Notes: generated from the sequence alone by a model not told the origin. A DNA stretch of 12,980 nt from Holophaga sp. (GCA_030691225.1 JAUYES010000105.1:1-12980); one strand, 5' to 3'. Shown: positions 6,475-12,980, counted from the first letter of the stretch. Translations and numbers: made by a program.

Positions 6475-6480
6475 TAAAAT
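6475..6480 (+). promoter_or_regulatory. Probable -10 element of the cysteine synthase-like gene
   Basis: TAAAAT matches the -10 consensus at five of six positions and would start transcription near 6487, giving a leader of about 45 bases. The -35 is poor (TTGGTC at 6451-6456, 18-base spacing) and overlaps operator site 3, so activation or repression at this point is plausible. Confidence 0.45.
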
Positions 6481-6530
6481 ACGGACTCACATAAAGTCGC
6501 CGACCGAGTTCAAAGATCGCGCTGAGGGGG

Positions 6531-7523
6531 ATGAACGTGCAGAGAACTCATTGTTCGATCCTAGAGACCGTCGGAAAGACTCCCCTGGTGGAACTCAGAC
6601 AAATCAGCCGAGAAGCCGGGTGCCAGGTCTTTGCCAAACTGGAATTCTTGAATCCCATGGGCAGCATCAAAGACCGCGTCGCACGCTACATGATCGAGGC
6701 AGCGGAACGGAACGGGCGCATCAAGCCCGGCGACATGATCCTGGAAAATTCTTCAGGAAATACGGCACTTGGGCTTGCGCTGGTGGCGATTCAGAAGGGC
6801 TACCGCCTGAAGGTAGTGGTCCGGGACCGGATCAGCCGGGAAAAGCTGGACCAGCTCAGAGTCCTGGGTGTGGAAGTCCACCTCGCGGATAGCAGCCTGC
6901 CACCCGAACATCCCGATAGCTATAACCGCATCACACCCCGCCTAGCGCGGGAAACACCCAACTGCTACTTCCCGGACCAGCACAGCAACCGCGAGAACAA
7001 CGCAGCCCACTATCACGGCACTGGTCCCGAGATCTGGGAGCAGATGGAGGGCCGCATTGACGCCTTTGTGGCGGGGGCAGGCACGGGCGGGACCATAGGC
7101 GGCGTTGGACGCTACCTCAAAGAACGGGATCCCAAAATCCAGGTGATTGCGATCGACCCCATCGGCTCGGTGTTCCATGACCATTTCCGGGGGCACAAGG
7201 ACTTAGTTTCCGGCCCTTATCTTGTTGAAGGGCTGGGGGACGAGTTCCCCATTGCGACGATGGACTTCGAGATCCTCGACGACATCCTGCAGGTACGAGA
7301 CCAAGACACCTTTCTGGAAGCTCGGGGCTTGGCTCGAAGCGAAGGATTACTGGTGGGTGGCTCCAGTGGTGCGGCCATCTGGGGTGTTCGCCAAGTAGCC
7401 GCCAGACTTGGTCCCAAAGCTCGGATCGCGACGGTATTTCCGGATGGGGCCTCCCGCTACCTCAGCACTGTCTTCAGCGACGACTGGATGAGAGCTCAGG
7501 GGTTCCTCGCACCCAAAGCGTAA
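6531..7523 (+). CDS. Cystathionine beta-synthase / cysteine synthase family PLP enzyme
   Basis: A 330-residue fold-type II PLP enzyme. Visible motifs: ILETVGKTPLVEL at the start, the PLP lysine in NPMGSIKDR (Lys47), the substrate loop ENSSGNTALG (72-80), the phosphate-binding GAGTGGTIGG (182-191), VEGLGDEF (232-239) and GGSSGAA (277-282). The VEGxGxxF segment and overall pattern are closer to the catalytic core of cystathionine beta-synthase than to CysK, but there are no C-terminal CBS domains. It may make cystathionine from serine and homocysteine, or cysteine from (acetyl)serine and sulfide. The loop has SGNTA in place of the usual SGNTG. ATG 6531 sits only 3 bases after GAGG; GTG at 6537, with better spacing, is a possible alternative start. 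It is divergent from the cysteine desulfidase gene and 19 bases before the peptidase gene. Confidence 0.9.
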   Translation: MNVQRTHCSILETVGKTPLVELRQISREAGCQVFAKLEFLNPMGSIKDRVARYMIEAAERNGRIKPGDMILENSSGNTALGLALVAIQKGYRLKVVVRDRISREKLDQLRVLGVEVHLADSSLPPEHPDSYNRITPRLARETPNCYFPDQHSNRENNAAHYHGTGPEIWEQMEGRIDAFVAGAGTGGTIGGVGRYLKERDPKIQVIAIDPIGSVFHDHFRGHKDLVSGPYLVEGLGDEFPIATMDFEILDDILQVRDQDTFLEARGLARSEGLLVGGSSGAAIWGVRQVAARLGPKARIATVFPDGASRYLSTVFSDDWMRAQGFLAPKA

Positions 7524-7542
7524 ACAAGATCAGGAGGATCAC

Positions 7543-9120
7543 ATGAAGCATCCTGGAATAGTCGCATTCACCCTGCCCTTTTTGCTTGCAGCTCAGGAAC
7601 CCGCGATTGATAAGGACGCCCTTCGAGGACACCTGGCCTTCCTGTCCGATGACCTGCTGGAGGGCCGCGGCATGGGTCAACGGGGCGGTGACCTAGCCGT
7701 GCGGTATTTGGAAACCCAGCTTCGGGTCCTTGGACTCCGGCCCGCCAACGGCGACAGCTACCTCCAGTCAGTAAAATTGGTAAGCATGCATCCCAAGCTT
7801 GACGAAAGCCGGATAGTTTTCGAAACACCCAAAGGGCCCCTCGATCTTCAGCTTGGAAAGGATTTCTTCCTCGCCCCCTCTGGCCCGGAAACCCTGACCC
7901 AATTGAATGCACCCCTTGTTTTCGTAGGGCATGGAATTTCAGGAAAACCCGGAAGGTGGGACAGCGACAAAGGCCTGGACCTGCGCGGCAAGGTCCTAGT
8001 GATGCTCATGGGCGAGCGGATGGATACGAACGCCCATGAGCCGTGCTGTACGCCAACCCACTACCAAGGGCGATGGGTCCACAAGATCGAGGAGGGTCTT
8101 CGCCAAGGAGCGGCTGCCGTGCTCATTGTGCACACGCCCATTTCAGCCCGCTACGAGTGGAGCGTGGCCTGCACTGGCTGGAGTGGAGAACGATTCGCCC
8201 TGGACACGGGAAGTGGCACATCCATCCTGGGTGGTTTTATCAGTCAGGATGCAGCCCGTAAGCTCTTCATGGCAGTGGGTCGAGATCTGGATGCCTTAAC
8301 GCGCCGCTCTGAGGACCCAGCTTTTCGTCCGATCGAACTTGGAATTCAAGCCAAGGGAACCGTGCTGAGCAAGGTCAGGCACTTGATCCAATACAACGTA
8401 GCTGGCCTGCTGCCAGGCACAGATCCAGCTTTGAAGGATGAATCCGTGGTGTATTCGGCGCACTGGGATCACTTTGGACGGCACAAAGATGGCCGCATCT
8501 TTAATGGGGCCGTAGACAATGCCAGTGGTCTTGCCGCGGTTCTAGCCATCGCCCATGCTGCCATCCGTAAGCCCACCCGGCGCAGCCAGTTATTCCTCTT
8601 TCTTACCGGTGAAGAGGCCGGTCTACTGGGTGCCACCGCCTACGTTCGCTCACCCCTGCGCCCCATGAGCAAGACCGCTGCGGTCCTCAACCTGGAGAGC
8701 CTCAATTTCCTGGGTGAAACGAGAGACATCGCGGCCTTGGGGGCTGATTTCAGCGAGCTCGGTGATCATGCCAAGACAGTCGCCGCATCCATGGGTTTGC
8801 GCTTTCGCGGATGCGCCCCGGACCCTGCAGGCCTCTACTTTCGAGCCGATCACTTTGCCTTTGTGCGCGGAGGCGTGCCAGCAATCTCCCCGGGGTTCTC
8901 GTTGAATGGCGGTTGGGACTACGTTCAGGACCCCAAAGCCTCCCAGCTCAAGGCGGAGGATTGGCTTCGCAATGGGTACCATCAACCCGCCGATCGGTAT
9001 GATCCCACCTGGAAACTGGATGGAATGGCGCAGCAGACCCAATTCGTCTTTGCATTAGGACAGGTCGTGGCCAATGCTCCCGAAAAACCCAGGTGGCTGA
9101 ATGGCGTTCCTAATTTCTAA
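7543..9120 (+). CDS. Exported M28-family zinc aminopeptidase with PA-type insert
   Basis: A 525-residue metallopeptidase. A short signal-like N-terminus (hydrophobic residues 5-17, then AAQEP) suggests export. The middle, about 120-270, looks like a protease-associated (PA) insert (PLVFVGHG, LRGKVLVML, GLRQGAAAVLIVH). The catalytic domain follows, with likely zinc ligands His307 (SAHWDH), Asp325 (NGAVDNASG), Glu357/358 (TGEEAGLLG; one general base, one ligand), Glu385 (NLESLN) and His480 (YHQPADRYD). It would remove N-terminal residues from peptides outside the cytoplasm. The ATG has AGGAGG upstream and the gene is probably co-transcribed with the preceding PLP enzyme gene. Why the two are paired is not evident; supplying amino acids is one idea. 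Confidence 0.9.
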   Translation: MKHPGIVAFTLPFLLAAQEPAIDKDALRGHLAFLSDDLLEGRGMGQRGGDLAVRYLETQLRVLGLRPANGDSYLQSVKLVSMHPKLDESRIVFETPKGPLDLQLGKDFFLAPSGPETLTQLNAPLVFVGHGISGKPGRWDSDKGLDLRGKVLVMLMGERMDTNAHEPCCTPTHYQGRWVHKIEEGLRQGAAAVLIVHTPISARYEWSVACTGWSGERFALDTGSGTSILGGFISQDAARKLFMAVGRDLDALTRRSEDPAFRPIELGIQAKGTVLSKVRHLIQYNVAGLLPGTDPALKDESVVYSAHWDHFGRHKDGRIFNGAVDNASGLAAVLAIAHAAIRKPTRRSQLFLFLTGEEAGLLGATAYVRSPLRPMSKTAAVLNLESLNFLGETRDIAALGADFSELGDHAKTVAASMGLRFRGCAPDPAGLYFRADHFAFVRGGVPAISPGFSLNGGWDYVQDPKASQLKAEDWLRNGYHQPADRYDPTWKLDGMAQQTQFVFALGQVVANAPEKPRWLNGVPNF

Positions 9121-9240
9121 GGCCTCCTTGGCGCCAAGTTCGCACCGGCTGTAAAAGCTGCGGAAACGCCCCTGCAAAGTGTGACCAAGGTTGGATTGAC
9201 TATTGTGAGCATATGCCCATTATTGATGTAGAGGTATCCC
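9121..9240 (+). other. Short intergenic region before the ORP-like operon
   Basis: It holds a perfect 12-base palindrome CTTGGCGCCAAG (9127-9138), not followed by a T tract and therefore not a clear terminator, and the promoter/operator at 9196-9225. Confidence 0.5.
9196..9225 (+). promoter_or_regulatory. Promoter/operator of the ORP-like operon (shared motif site 4)
   Basis: TTGACT (9196-9201), ATTG, the 14-base inverted repeat TGAGCATATGCCCA (9206-9219), then TTATTG. The operator fills the spacer between the -35 and a weak -10 (ATTATT or TTATTG). The arrangement is the same as before the octaheme gene. The leader would be about ten bases, with GAGG (9230-9233) serving the ATG at 9241. Confidence 0.6.
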
Positions 9241-9609
9241 ATGACCGCTGCACCCATCCAGAGGATCGCCATCACCAGCGAAGGCCCCACCCTTGCGGAT
9301 CTGGTAGATCCCCGATTTGGTCGCGCCGGTGGTTTTGTGGTGATAGACCTACAAACCATGGCCACAACCTACGTGGACAATGGCTCCTCCCAGGTCTTGG
9401 CCCAGGGGGCTGGCATCCAGGCAGCCGAAAATCTCATCAAGGCAGGTGCTCAGGCCTTGCTGACCGGGCATGTGGGACCCAAAGCCTGGGCCGCACTCCG
9501 GGCTACTGGCGTAAAAGTGGTGCAGGGAGTGGAGAACATGACCGTCGGCGAGGCGGTGGCCAAGTTCCAGGCTGGGGCCTTTGCCTTCTCGAATGCCCCC
9601 AGCCACTAG
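9241..9609 (+). CDS. NifX/NafY-like protein, dinitrogenase iron-molybdenum cofactor biosynthesis family (first copy)
   Basis: A 122-residue single-domain protein of the NifB-C/NifX/ORP family (RNase H-like fold). Motifs: IAITSEGPTLADLVDPRFGRAGGFVVID (residues 9-36), the loop GAGIQAAENLIKAG (56-69) and LLTGHVGPKAW (73-83). Family members bind metal-sulfur clusters or their precursors; the Desulfovibrio orange protein carries a Mo-Cu-S cluster. No nif genes are visible in this window, so a nitrogenase role is not supported here. It is the first gene of a five-gene run, 9 bases before the first ATPase, with GAGG near the ATG. Unlike the second copy it has no His-rich tail. Confidence 0.9.
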   Translation: MTAAPIQRIAITSEGPTLADLVDPRFGRAGGFVVIDLQTMATTYVDNGSSQVLAQGAGIQAAENLIKAGAQALLTGHVGPKAWAALRATGVKVVQGVENMTVGEAVAKFQAGAFAFSNAPSH

Positions 9610-9618
9610 GAGGCGATC

Positions 9619-10497
9619 ATGATTGTCGCGATCGCCAGCGGAAAAGGAGGGACGGGTAAAACCACCGTCTCCGCCGCCCTGGCTTCAATCTGGAAACGCC
9701 CGGTGTTAGCCGTGGATATGGATGTGGAGGAGCCGAACCTGCATCTCTTCCTGAAACCAGGATCCGTGCGCATCGAGCCGGTCTACTTGGAAGTGCCGGT
9801 GCTTGACAAGGCCCTCTGCAAGCTCTGCGGGGCCTGCGCCGAACTATGCCAGTTCAAGGCCATCAGCCTGATGGGTGCCCATCTGCTCATCTTTCCAGAC
9901 ATGTGCCATGGGTGCGGGGGTTGCATGCGCATTTGCCCCGAGGGTGCACTCCAAAAGGGTCAGCGGGAACTGGGCGTAGTCGAGACAGGTATGACTGCCG
10001 ACGGAATTCCCTGCCTAACCGGCCGCCTTCGCATCGGTGAAGCCATGAGCCCACCGCTCATGGGTAAGGTCCGTCAGCGGATGCAGGCCATGGCCGAGAA
10101 AGAGATCCGCGACATCATCATCGACGCCCCTCCGGGTGTGAGTTGCCCAGCCATGACCGCCGTGCAGGATGCGGATGTCATTCTCCTGGTCACGGAACCC
10201 ACCCCCTTTGGTCTCCATGATCTTCGCTTGGCCTGGCAGGCCTTCCGCCCCCTGGGTAAACCCATGGGCGTTGTCATCAATCGTGCCGGTGTGGGCGATG
10301 ACCAAGTCCACTCCTTTTGCCAAGAGAAAAATCTACCGCTGTTGGTGGAGATCCCCTTCCGCCGGGATATCGCCGAGCACTATGCCCACGGCGGCATTTT
10401 GCCCCAGCTTGATGCAGGCATGAAGGCCACTTTCGAAGAATTGGCGGAGCGACTGGAACGCATGGCCACCGAAGGCGTCGGGGTAAGTCATGCGTGA
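9619..10497 (+). CDS. MinD-superfamily P-loop ATPase with inserted 2[4Fe-4S] ferredoxin domain (A)
   Basis: A 292-residue cytoplasmic ATPase. The deviant Walker A is GKGGTGKT (residues 9-16), with VDMDVEEPN (32-40) and DAPPGVSCP (169-177). Between them lies a bacterial-type double-cluster ferredoxin: Cys67, 70, 73, 77 and Cys96, 99, 102, 106 (CKLCGACAELC, CHGCGGCMRIC). This is the COG1149 type, known in pairs beside NifX-like genes in anaerobes, including the ORP system of Desulfovibrio. A role in building, delivering or reducing a metal-sulfur cluster is inferred from family and context. The next gene begins 8 bases before this one ends. Confidence 0.93.
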   Translation: MIVAIASGKGGTGKTTVSAALASIWKRPVLAVDMDVEEPNLHLFLKPGSVRIEPVYLEVPVLDKALCKLCGACAELCQFKAISLMGAHLLIFPDMCHGCGGCMRICPEGALQKGQRELGVVETGMTADGIPCLTGRLRIGEAMSPPLMGKVRQRMQAMAEKEIRDIIIDAPPGVSCPAMTAVQDADVILLVTEPTPFGLHDLRLAWQAFRPLGKPMGVVINRAGVGDDQVHSFCQEKNLPLLVEIPFRRDIAEHYAHGGILPQLDAGMKATFEELAERLERMATEGVGVSHA

Positions 10498-11395
10498 ACT
10501 GGTTGTCATCAGCGGCAAGGGCGGTACGGGAAAAACATCGCTGACCGCCGCCTTCGCTCATTTAGCCGAAAAGAATGTACTGTGCGACCTGGATGTGGAT
10601 GCACCGGACCTCCATCTGATCGCGGAACCCACCCTTCAACGAAGCGGCCCCTTCCTCGCGGGCCATCTGGCTGAAATAGATCCAACCATTTGCACAGGAT
10701 GCGGCACCTGCAAGGAGGTCTGCGCCTACGGTGCCATCCATCAAGAGGAAGAGCACTTCGTGGTGGATTCGCGCCACTGCGAAGGCTGCAAGGTTTGTGT
10801 GGCCCTCTGCCCTGAGCAGGCAATCGACTTCCCGGAACGCCTCTGTGGCACCTGGTACGAGAGCGATACTCGCTTTGGTCCCATGGTTCACGCCCAACTC
10901 GACCCCGGTCAGGAAAATTCAGGAAAGCTCGTGACTCTGCTCAAGGCCAAGGCGCGGGAAAGAGCATCCCAGTTGGGCCTGGAACTGATCCTGAGCGACG
11001 GGGCACCCGGCATCGGCTGTCCGGTCATTAGTTCGCTCTCCCAGGCGAGCCTTGTGTTGCTTGTCACGGAACCCACCCCCTCGGGCCTCCATGACCTGGA
11101 ACGCGTGGCGGAACTCTGCCGCACCTTTCGGATTCGCAGTGCGGTCCTCATCAACAAGGCGGATCTAAGCCCAGAATACGAGGCCGCCATCCAGGTCTTC
11201 TGCCAAGCCCGAGAGATTCCCGTAGTCGGAAGCCTGCCCCACGATTCCGCAGTGACCAAGGCCATGGTCCGCGGACAAGCCGTCACCGAAGGCCCTGACA
11301 CTCCCTTCGGAACCAAGGTTCGCCAGATCTGGACGGACCTTCAGCCCCTGTTTGAAGCATCGCCCTCTTCCCTTTCTAAGGAGTCCAAATCATGA
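10490..11395 (+). CDS. MinD-superfamily P-loop ATPase with inserted 2[4Fe-4S] ferredoxin domain (B)
   Basis: A 301-residue paralogue of the preceding ATPase. Walker A SGKGGTGKTS (8-17), DLDVDAPD (33-40), ferredoxin cysteines 68, 71, 74, 78 and 97, 100, 103, 107, and SDGAPGIGCP (169-178). The extra cysteine just after the PPG/APG switch motif is kept in both paralogues and may bind a ligand or cluster at the nucleotide site. The two probably act as a heterodimer, since MinD-type ATPases dimerise around ATP. This gene overlaps both neighbours (8 bases before, ATGA after), so expression is tightly coupled. Confidence 0.93.
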   Translation: MRELVVISGKGGTGKTSLTAAFAHLAEKNVLCDLDVDAPDLHLIAEPTLQRSGPFLAGHLAEIDPTICTGCGTCKEVCAYGAIHQEEEHFVVDSRHCEGCKVCVALCPEQAIDFPERLCGTWYESDTRFGPMVHAQLDPGQENSGKLVTLLKAKARERASQLGLELILSDGAPGIGCPVISSLSQASLVLLVTEPTPSGLHDLERVAELCRTFRIRSAVLINKADLSPEYEAAIQVFCQAREIPVVGSLPHDSAVTKAMVRGQAVTEGPDTPFGTKVRQIWTDLQPLFEASPSSLSKESKS

Positions 11396-11790
11396 ACCAA
11401 GCACGCATTGCCATCCCCTCCACCCTTCCCGGCGGTCTCGAAGCCAGTGTGGGAGCTCACTTCGGCCACTGCGATCTCTACACGGTAGTGGATATCAAGG
11501 ATGGTCAGATTTCGGCGGTAAGTACCTTGCCGAATGTCCCCCACCAACAGGGTGGCTGCCTAGCACCCGTGAACCACCTGGCCCAGAACGGGGTCACCGT
11601 GCTCATCTCCGGTGGGATGGGGCTGCGTCCCCTCATGGGCTTCAACCAGGCGGGGATCGAGGTCTACCGGGGCGCCGAGGCTCCCAGCGTGGACGCCGCG
11701 GTCAAATCCTACCTCAGCGGTGATCTCCAGCGCTTCACCCGCGATCACACCTGCGGCGGTGGGCAGCACGGTGAAGGACACCAGCACTAG
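11392..11790 (+). CDS. NifX/ORP-like dinitrogenase iron-molybdenum cofactor family protein with His-rich tail (second copy)
   Basis: A 132-residue family member of a different subgroup from the first copy. It has VGAHFGHCDLYTVVD (20-34), HQQGGCLAPVNHLAQNG (51-67), LISGGMGLRPLMGF (71-84) and a C-terminal tail CGGGQHGEGHQH (121-132). Cys27, Cys56 and the Cys/His tail could bind metal. Its start overlaps the ATPase B stop (ATGA). In the ORP system a protein of this family is the orange Mo-Cu protein; which of the two copies here would play that part cannot be told from sequence alone. Confidence 0.9.
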   Translation: MNQARIAIPSTLPGGLEASVGAHFGHCDLYTVVDIKDGQISAVSTLPNVPHQQGGCLAPVNHLAQNGVTVLISGGMGLRPLMGFNQAGIEVYRGAEAPSVDAAVKSYLSGDLQRFTRDHTCGGGQHGEGHQH

Positions 11791-11833
11791 GAGATGCAGG
11801 ATTACCCCTCACACCAAGCACGGAGCTAGACCC

Positions 11834-12700
11834 ATGAACGTAGCAATGATCACGGTCCGGGAAAACCAGTTGGCAGCCTTCCGAGATGAACTGGAACGGC
11901 GGAGTGCTCGAGTGGAAAGTTTTGCGGATGGTTGGAGTTTTCTTCAAGCAGCGCGCTCCCGAACCTGGGAACTCGTGATTGTGGATGGGCTTTCCCTGGC
12001 TTTCCCTGACCTGATCGAAAAGCTGCTGGAAATCAATGCCAGCATCAACACGGCTGTCATTACTGATCTTGCCCACCAGGCCTTTCACGACGCCGGGGAA
12101 GGCTTAGGCATCCTCTGTTGTTTGCCCGCCAAGCCAGGCGCAGCGGAGGTAGAACCCTTGCTGGAAAAGCTCCAAGCCGTGGGCGGATTGGATCCAGTAA
12201 TTGAGACGGCCCAAGGTCACCTTGATGCGCTAAGGACCAAACACCACCCGCGTTGCGTCGTCTGCTGGGACCGTCATCCCTTCGGACTGAAAGTAGATTT
12301 CCGCGTGACCGGAGAGCACACCGTGGAAGGCACCTTTGGTTGCGGCAAGTTTTACGAAGGCTACGAGAATGTTCTCCACGGCGGGATTGTCTCCACCCTG
12401 CTGGATGGCGCCATGGCGAGTTGTATCCTGGCTAAGGGACGGGAGGCGTATACGGTGGATCTCCGAGTGCGCTATCGGACTGCGGTAGAAACGGGCGTTC
12501 CCGCCACGATCCGCGCTGAATGGGTGAGTGGATCAGGCCCAGTCCATCTCCTTCACGCCACCCTCGAACAGGCCGGGAAAGTCCGCGCTAGCGCGAGGGC
12601 CAAATTTTTTGAAGGCAAACCGAACCAGCCCAGCCAACCCATGCCTGGGAATGCTGGCATTCGAGCCCTGCTTAGCCAAGCACGCAAGCGTCTCGTCTAA
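11834..12700 (+). CDS. Fusion of a degenerate response-regulator receiver and a PaaI-type hotdog thioesterase
   Basis: A 288-residue two-domain protein. Residues 1-117 look like a receiver domain: the phospho-acceptor position is Asp51 (ELVIVDG), the Thr/Ser switch Thr77 (AVITD), and the lysine Lys100 (CLPAKPG). The usual acidic pair after strand 1 is missing (NVAMITVRE), so it is probably a pseudo-receiver. Residues 138-260 are a 4HBT/PaaI hotdog domain with CVVCWDRHPFGLKVDF (141-156), the active-site helix HGGIVSTLLDGAM (182-194) and VDLRVRYRTAV (208-218). Hotdog domains of this type hydrolyse acyl-CoA thioesters or only bind acyl groups. ATG 11834 is chosen because the receiver fold begins there and GGAG lies about 9 bases upstream. 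It follows the NifX-like gene by 43 bases and is probably the last gene of the operon. Confidence 0.8.
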   Translation: MNVAMITVRENQLAAFRDELERRSARVESFADGWSFLQAARSRTWELVIVDGLSLAFPDLIEKLLEINASINTAVITDLAHQAFHDAGEGLGILCCLPAKPGAAEVEPLLEKLQAVGGLDPVIETAQGHLDALRTKHHPRCVVCWDRHPFGLKVDFRVTGEHTVEGTFGCGKFYEGYENVLHGGIVSTLLDGAMASCILAKGREAYTVDLRVRYRTAVETGVPATIRAEWVSGSGPVHLLHATLEQAGKVRASARAKFFEGKPNQPSQPMPGNAGIRALLSQARKRLV

Positions 12701-12705
12701 ACCTT

Positions 12706-12750
12706 TGAGGGGGACCGCCCGGCCGCAACGCGCCCGCTGCGTACCCCTCA
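12706..12750. other. Long-range inverted repeat after the fusion gene
   Basis: TGAGGGGGAC (12706-12715) pairs with GTACCCCTCA (12741-12750) at 9 of 10 positions around a GC-rich loop of 25 bases. There is no T tract, so it may be a weak or factor-dependent terminator, or a leader structure for the next gene. Nothing else was recognised in the 108-base gap. Confidence 0.3.
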
Positions 12751-12808
12751 GGCACCCCACGATGTGACCAGGCCAAGCCCGCTCACACCGTCCGCGCAAG
12801 GAGCATCC

Positions 12809-12980
12809 ATGGATACCCGCAACAAAGGTTTCAACACCAAGCTTGTTCACGCAGGCATCCGTGAGGACGCGCATGGCAGCGTGGTCACGCCCATCTACCA
12901 GACTTCCACCTTCGCTTTTCGCAACGCCCAGCAGGGCGCAAACCGCTTTGCGGGCACAGAGGATGGCTACATCTACACGC
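12809..12980 (+). CDS. Methionine gamma-lyase-type Cys/Met metabolism PLP enzyme, N-terminal part (cut by window edge)
   Basis: The first 57 residues of a gamma-family PLP enzyme (cystathionine gamma-synthase/methionine gamma-lyase fold). Visible: [10 protein letters not shown] at about 7-16, [13 protein letters not shown] at about 25-37, and [17 protein letters not shown] (41-57). The ARFAGxEEGYIYxR-like stretch is typical of methionine gamma-lyase, which splits methionine into methanethiol, 2-oxobutyrate and ammonia; cystathionine gamma-lyase and O-acylhomoserine sulfhydrylase are alternatives because the catalytic lysine region is outside the window. AAGGAG lies six bases before the ATG. 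It lies 108 bases after the fusion gene. Confidence 0.85.
   Translation, partial: MDTRNKGFNTKLVHAGIREDAHGSVVTPIYQTSTFAFRNAQQGANRFAGTEDGYIYT

Larger units (their letters stand above)
5850..6530. other. Long AT-richer divergent intergenic region between cysteine desulfidase and cysteine synthase-like genes
   Basis: About 680 bases with noticeably lower GC than the flanking genes. It contains the small flavoprotein-like ORF (5840-6052), two copies of the shared operator (6186-6199 and 6452-6465), a GGAGGATCC element at 6222-6230 with no start codon in useful range, and a probable -10 for the plus-strand gene at 6475-6480. Short ORFs elsewhere in it show no recognisable product. It may hold remains of deleted genes. 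Confidence 0.5.

Noticed and set aside
9127..9138. CTTGGCGCCAAG palindrome as a terminator after the peptidase gene
   Set aside because: No T tract follows and the palindrome has no loop, so an intrinsic terminator is not supported.
11612..11833. N-terminal extension of the receiver-hotdog frame back to 11612
   Set aside because: The extension overlaps the NifX-like gene in another frame and has no domain character; ATG 11834 has a ribosome site and begins the receiver fold.

Overview
The window looks like a chromosomal segment of a moderately GC-rich, anaerobic or facultatively anaerobic Gram-negative bacterium. Its gene content (a dcw start, an octaheme cytochrome c, MinD-type ATPases carrying ferredoxin domains, NifX-family proteins, sulfur amino-acid enzymes) and style would fit Holophagae-type Acidobacteriota. 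That placement is an inference from gene content and base composition, not proven. Genes are packed and mostly GC-rich, and the few intergenic regions are clearly more AT-rich.

Layout. (1) 1-2132, minus strand: the start of a division and cell-wall cluster, mraZ-rsmH-ftsL-ftsI, with overlapping stop and start codons. Upstream of mraZ lies a row of five 10-base MraZ boxes. (2) 2578-2985, plus strand: a lone DUF134-family helix-turn-helix protein with a cysteine-rich tail, closed by a perfect 11-bp hairpin terminator that also serves the convergent gene. (3) 3064-4482, minus strand: a secreted octaheme cytochrome c of the tetrathionate reductase family. (4) 4578-5849, minus strand: an Fe-S L-cysteine desulfidase (CyuA type). 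It is preceded by a small ORF resembling the FAD-binding start of a sulfide-dehydrogenase-like flavoprotein. (5) 6531-9120, plus strand: a cystathionine beta-synthase/cysteine synthase family enzyme followed by an exported M28 metallopeptidase. (6) 9241-12700, plus strand: NifX-like protein, MinD-ferredoxin ATPase, a second MinD-ferredoxin ATPase, a second NifX-like protein, then a pseudo-receiver/hotdog-thioesterase fusion. This core resembles the 'orange protein' (ORP) Mo-Cu cluster system of sulfate reducers. (7) 12809 to the window edge: the start of a methionine gamma-lyase-type PLP enzyme.

Functional theme: the right two thirds concern reduced sulfur and metal-sulfur chemistry (tetrathionate/sulfur-oxyanion reduction, Cys to H2S, Ser/Cys interconversion, Met to methanethiol, Fe-S/Mo-S cluster handling).

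The most notable observation is a shared 14-base palindromic motif, TGRGCAT-ATGYYCA. It appears at four intergenic positions: before the octaheme gene (4552-4565), twice in the cysteine desulfidase/cysteine synthase divergent region (6186-6199, 6452-6465), and before the ORP-like operon (9206-9219). A half-site lies before the DUF134 gene (2370-2383). It may define a previously undescribed sulfur/ORP regulon. The DUF134 protein is one candidate regulator, but this is only an inference.
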